A stretch of 8,477 nt of DNA from positions 1-8,477 of the forward strand of contig JAIXPU010000023.1 in NCBI GenBank assembly GCA_027486075.1, in the 5' to 3' direction. The notes beneath the pieces are model-generated. The model was given only the letters and a program-made list of their open reading frames with translations, was not told the origin of the DNA and did no database searches. The position numbers and the translations under genes were made by a program. How positions within the stretch are numbered: the stretch's first letter is position 1; each line of letters begins with the position of its first letter. Origin of the DNA: Streptomycetaceae bacterium. Lineage in GTDB: Bacteria; Actinomycetota; Actinomycetes; Nanopelagicales; Nanopelagicaceae. Of this stretch, positions 6,371 to 8,477 are shown piece after piece.

Positions 6371-8044
6371 TTACTTCCAGACAGCGCCCTCAGAGGCCGA
6401 ACTGACCCCCTTGGAAAACTTGGCAAGTACTCCCCGGGTGAACTTATGTGGAATTGGCTTCCATCCAACTTTGCGAGCTTCGAGTTCTGCCGGGTCAACA
6501 AGAAGATCAAGCGTTCGATTCTTTACATCGATTCGAATGCGATCGCCATCTTTAATGAAGGCAATTGGTCCACCATCGACTGCTTCAGGAGAAATATGTC
6601 CAACGCATAGTCCAGTTGAACCACCAGAGAATCGACCATCGGTGAGAAGAAGCGTCTTCTTACCAAGACCCGCACCTTTGATTGCACCGGTAATCATTAA
6701 CATCTCGCGCATTCCTGGTCCACCCTTAGGGCCTTCGTAGCGAATGACTACTACATCGCCCTCTTGAATAGTTCCATTCTCAAGCGCTTCCATAGCAGCT
6801 TGTTCGCGTTCAAAGACGCGCGCTGGTCCTTCAAAAGATTCAACTCCGATACCTGCGGTCTTACAGACTGCGCCTTCGGTGGCAAGTGTTCCGCCGAGAA
6901 TCGTGATTCCGACATCTGTTGAGATCGGCTTATCTGCTGGGAAGAGAACATCGCTATCAGGGAATGGTGGATTGATGTCTGCTAAGTTTTCGGCCATTGT
7001 CTTTCCGGTAACTGTCATGCAATCTCCGTGCAGGTAGCCTGCATCGAGAAGAATGCGCAGCACAACGGGAATTCCGCCAACGCGATCGACATCTGTCATG
7101 ACGTACTTTCCGAATGGCTTGAGGTCGCCGAGTAGCGGCACCTTAGAGCCGATGCGGTGGAAATCTTCGAGAGTGAGATCTACCTCAGCCTCATAGGCAA
7201 TAGCCAGCAAGTGAAGAACGGCGTTGGTAGAGCCACCGAGCGCCATCAAGATTGTGATGGCGTTTTCAAAGGCTTTCTTCGTCAAGATATCGCGCGTTGT
7301 GATTCCTTTGCGGATTAGTTCGACAACTGCAGCGCCTGACTTAATCGCATAATCATCGCGACGACGATCAATTGCAGGAGGTGCTGCAGATCCTGGAAGT
7401 GAGAGTCCGATTGCTTCACCAATACTTGCCATGGTGTTTGCGGTGTACATACCGCCGCAAGCGCCTTCGCCAGGGCAGATAGCCTTTTCAATTTGATCAA
7501 CGCGCTCTTTGGTGATCAACCCACGTGCGCAGGCACCAACTGCTTCAAAGGCATCAATAATGGTGACATCTTTGCCATCGACGCTTCCTGGCATTGTCGA
7601 GCCGGCATAAACAAATACTGAGGCAACATCGAGTCGAGCTGCTGCCATCATCATGCCAGGAAGTGATTTATCGCACCCAGCAAATGTGACCATTCCGTCA
7701 AAACGTTCTGCATTCATCACTGTCTCAACTGAGTCGGCGATGATTTCGCGAGAGACTAGCGAGAAGTGCATTCCTTCGTGGCCCATAGAAATGCCGTCAG
7801 AGACTGAGATGGTTCCGAATTGCATGGGGAATCCACCGGCTTCGATGACTCCTTGCTTTGATGCTTTTGCTAAACGATCAAGAGAGAGATTGCATGGTGT
7901 GATTTCATTCCAACTCGATGCAATACCAATCTGAGGTTTTACCCAATCTTCGTCTCCCATGCCAACGGCACGCAACATTCCGCGCGCAGGAGCTCTTTCA
8001 AGACCATCGGTGACAACTCCTGAACGTGGTTTCATCGTAGACAT
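6371..8044 (-). CDS. ilvD: Dihydroxy-acid dehydratase
   Basis: Dehydrates 2,3-dihydroxy-isovalerate and 2,3-dihydroxy-3-methylvalerate to the keto acids, the third common step of Val and Ile synthesis. At 557 residues it is full length for the IlvD/Edd family. Three cysteines placed to bind the iron-sulfur cluster are visible: Cys51 (NEITPCN), Cys124 (AGCDKSLPGMMMA) and Cys196 (GACGGMYTANTM). Three such cysteines suggest a [2Fe-2S] enzyme as in mycobacteria. Asp83 (VSDGISMGHEGM), Asp125 and Lys126 (probably the carbamylated metal ligand) are present, as is Ser473 in TDGRFSGGSTG near the C-terminus. The close relative Edd (6-phosphogluconate dehydratase) is unlikely given the ilv context. No Shine-Dalgarno sits at a normal distance from the ATG, while a TAGAAT -10 box lies 6 nt upstream, so the mRNA is probably leaderless. 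The gene is separated from ilvB by 214 nt that contain a new promoter and an attenuator. Confidence 0.97.
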   Translation of the reverse strand: MSTMKPRSGVVTDGLERAPARGMLRAVGMGDEDWVKPQIGIASSWNEITPCNLSLDRLAKASKQGVIEAGGFPMQFGTISVSDGISMGHEGMHFSLVSREIIADSVETVMNAERFDGMVTFAGCDKSLPGMMMAAARLDVASVFVYAGSTMPGSVDGKDVTIIDAFEAVGACARGLITKERVDQIEKAICPGEGACGGMYTANTMASIGEAIGLSLPGSAAPPAIDRRRDDYAIKSGAAVVELIRKGITTRDILTKKAFENAITILMALGGSTNAVLHLLAIAYEAEVDLTLEDFHRIGSKVPLLGDLKPFGKYVMTDVDRVGGIPVVLRILLDAGYLHGDCMTVTGKTMAENLADINPPFPDSDVLFPADKPISTDVGITILGGTLATEGAVCKTAGIGVESFEGPARVFEREQAAMEALENGTIQEGDVVVIRYEGPKGGPGMREMLMITGAIKGAGLGKKTLLLTDGRFSGGSTGLCVGHISPEAVDGGPIAFIKDGDRIRIDVKNRTLDLLVDPAELEARKVGWKPIPHKFTRGVLAKFSKGVSSASEGAVWK

Positions 8045-8050
8045 GAGATG

Positions 8051-8056
8051 ATTCTA
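8051..8056 (-). promoter_or_regulatory. Predicted -10 box of ilvD (leaderless start)
   Basis: TAGAAT on the minus strand matches TATAAT at five of six positions and is followed by 6 nt and then the ilvD ATG at 8044, which places the transcription start on the start codon. The -35 position at 17-nt spacing (8074-8079) reads CTCAAA, a poor match, and falls inside the palindrome at 8072-8090. A regulator binding there may therefore decide promoter activity. Confidence 0.6.
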
Positions 8057-8071
8057 TCCTCAAATGCTCGA

Positions 8072-8090
8072 TTTTTGAGATACTCAAAAA
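8072..8090. promoter_or_regulatory. Perfect palindrome, probable operator between ilvD and the MFS gene
   Basis: The plus strand reads TTTTTGAG-ATA-CTCAAAAA, two perfect 8-bp arms around 3 nt. A third CTCAAA half-site lies at 8059-8064. It overlaps the -35 region expected for ilvD and lies 10-28 nt before the transporter's ribosome binding site, so one regulator could act on both genes. It is not followed by a T-run on either strand, which argues against a terminator. The cognate regulator is not recognisable from this sequence. Confidence 0.5.
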
Positions 8091-8099
8091 CCATTTATT

Positions 8100-8104
8100 A
8101 GGAG
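8100..8104 (+). promoter_or_regulatory. Ribosome binding site deciding the TTG start of the MFS gene
   Basis: AGGAG stands 8 nt before the TTG at 8113. No ATG or GTG in the right frame lies closer to the start of the conserved region, so the rare TTG start is favoured. Confidence 0.7.
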
Positions 8105-8112
8105 ATACCCCT

Positions 8113-8477
8113 TTGTCGCAACAAGCACAAGACCAGACTTTAGACCCAACCCGTTGGCGCACCCTCTTCGTTGTAGCAATCGCGCAGTTGATGATTGTTC
8201 TCGATAGCTCGATTATGAATATCGCGATTCCTAGCGCGAAGATTGATCTCGGCATCACAGATACCAACCAACAATGGATTATTACCGCCTACACCTTGGC
8301 CTTTGGTTCCTTGCTCTTGCTCGGCGGTCGTATCGGCGATTACATGGGTCGCAAGAAGATCTTCTTAATTGGTCTGATTGGTTTTGCAGCAGCTTCTGCT
8401 CTCGGTGGAATCGCTTCTAATCAAGAACTTCTCTTTGCATCTCGTGCACTTCAGGGAGTTTTTGCAGCCCTTCTTGC
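8113..8477 (+). CDS. MFS transporter of the DHA2 (drug:H+ antiporter-2) type, N-terminal part, TTG start
   Basis: The first 121 residues of an inner-membrane permease, cut by the right edge. After a 16-residue polar N-terminus, the first membrane segment (about 17-40) ends in VLDSSIMNIAIP with Asp31, which matches the DHA2 family motif around LDxTIVNVALP. QQWIITAYTLAFGSLLLLGGRIGD follows, with motif A, GGRIGDYMGRKK, at 71-82 between segments 2 and 3. Arg111 in SRALQG begins motif B in segment 4. The family has 14 membrane segments and about 450-550 residues, and mostly exports drugs or metabolites with proton exchange. The substrate cannot be read from this part. It is divergent from ilvD across 68 nt that contain a palindrome; export of amino acids or keto acids is possible but is only a guess from position. 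Confidence 0.88.
   Translation, partial: MSQQAQDQTLDPTRWRTLFVVAIAQLMIVLDSSIMNIAIPSAKIDLGITDTNQQWIITAYTLAFGSLLLLGGRIGDYMGRKKIFLIGLIGFAAASALGGIASNQELLFASRALQGVFAALL

Noticed and set aside
7998..8267. 89-codon minus-strand ORF across the divergent region
   Set aside because: It is antisense to the MFS gene, then crosses the palindrome and enters ilvD out of frame; no conserved motif is visible and it conflicts with both well-supported genes.
1..8477. CRISPR arrays, insertion sequences, tRNA or rRNA genes
   Set aside because: Nearly all of the window is accounted for by intact coding genes; no repeated spacer pattern, transposase motif or structured RNA gene was seen.

Overview
The window is a tightly packed branched-chain amino acid (BCAA) biosynthesis locus. 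Read along the minus strand the order is ilvD, ilvB, ilvN, ilvC, serA, leuB, ilvE. A divergent MFS transporter gene begins at the right edge on the plus strand. The order ilvBNC-serA-leuB-ilvE and the protein sequences are actinobacterial: SerA is the 530-residue type with intervening and ACT domains, and its key residues carry the numbering known from Mycobacterium. The mid-GC composition (judged by eye), the very short intergenic gaps and the compact genes suggest a streamlined actinobacterium, perhaps a freshwater acI/Nanopelagicales-type organism. That taxonomic guess is inference.

Layout from right to left. At 8113-8477 (+) is the N-terminal third or less of a DHA2-type MFS permease. At 8045-8112 is a short divergent promoter region with a perfect 19-nt palindrome. 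At 6371-8044 (-) is ilvD. At 6157-6370 lies the only sizeable non-coding stretch. It holds an inverted repeat, a well-spaced promoter, a 14-codon Val/Ile leader peptide, a hairpin and a strong intrinsic terminator, which together look like a transcription attenuator in front of ilvB. The genes ilvB, ilvN, ilvC, serA and leuB, and the start of ilvE (cut by the left edge), follow with spacings of +26 to -8 nt, so they are almost certainly one transcript with translational coupling.

Together, IlvBN (acetohydroxyacid synthase), IlvC and IlvD make the 2-keto acids of valine and isoleucine. LeuB carries out the third step of the leucine branch, and IlvE transaminates all three keto acids. SerA, the first committed enzyme of serine synthesis, sits inside the same transcript and would fall under the same Val/Ile attenuator. 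The points most worth a second look are the attenuator with its Val-rich, Leu-free leader peptide, the leaderless geometry of both ilv promoters (-10 box, 6 nt, ATG), and an IlvN of only 99 residues that lacks the C-terminal domain usual in actinobacteria. Otherwise the genes look intact and ordinary. No mobile elements, CRISPR arrays, rRNA or tRNA genes were seen.
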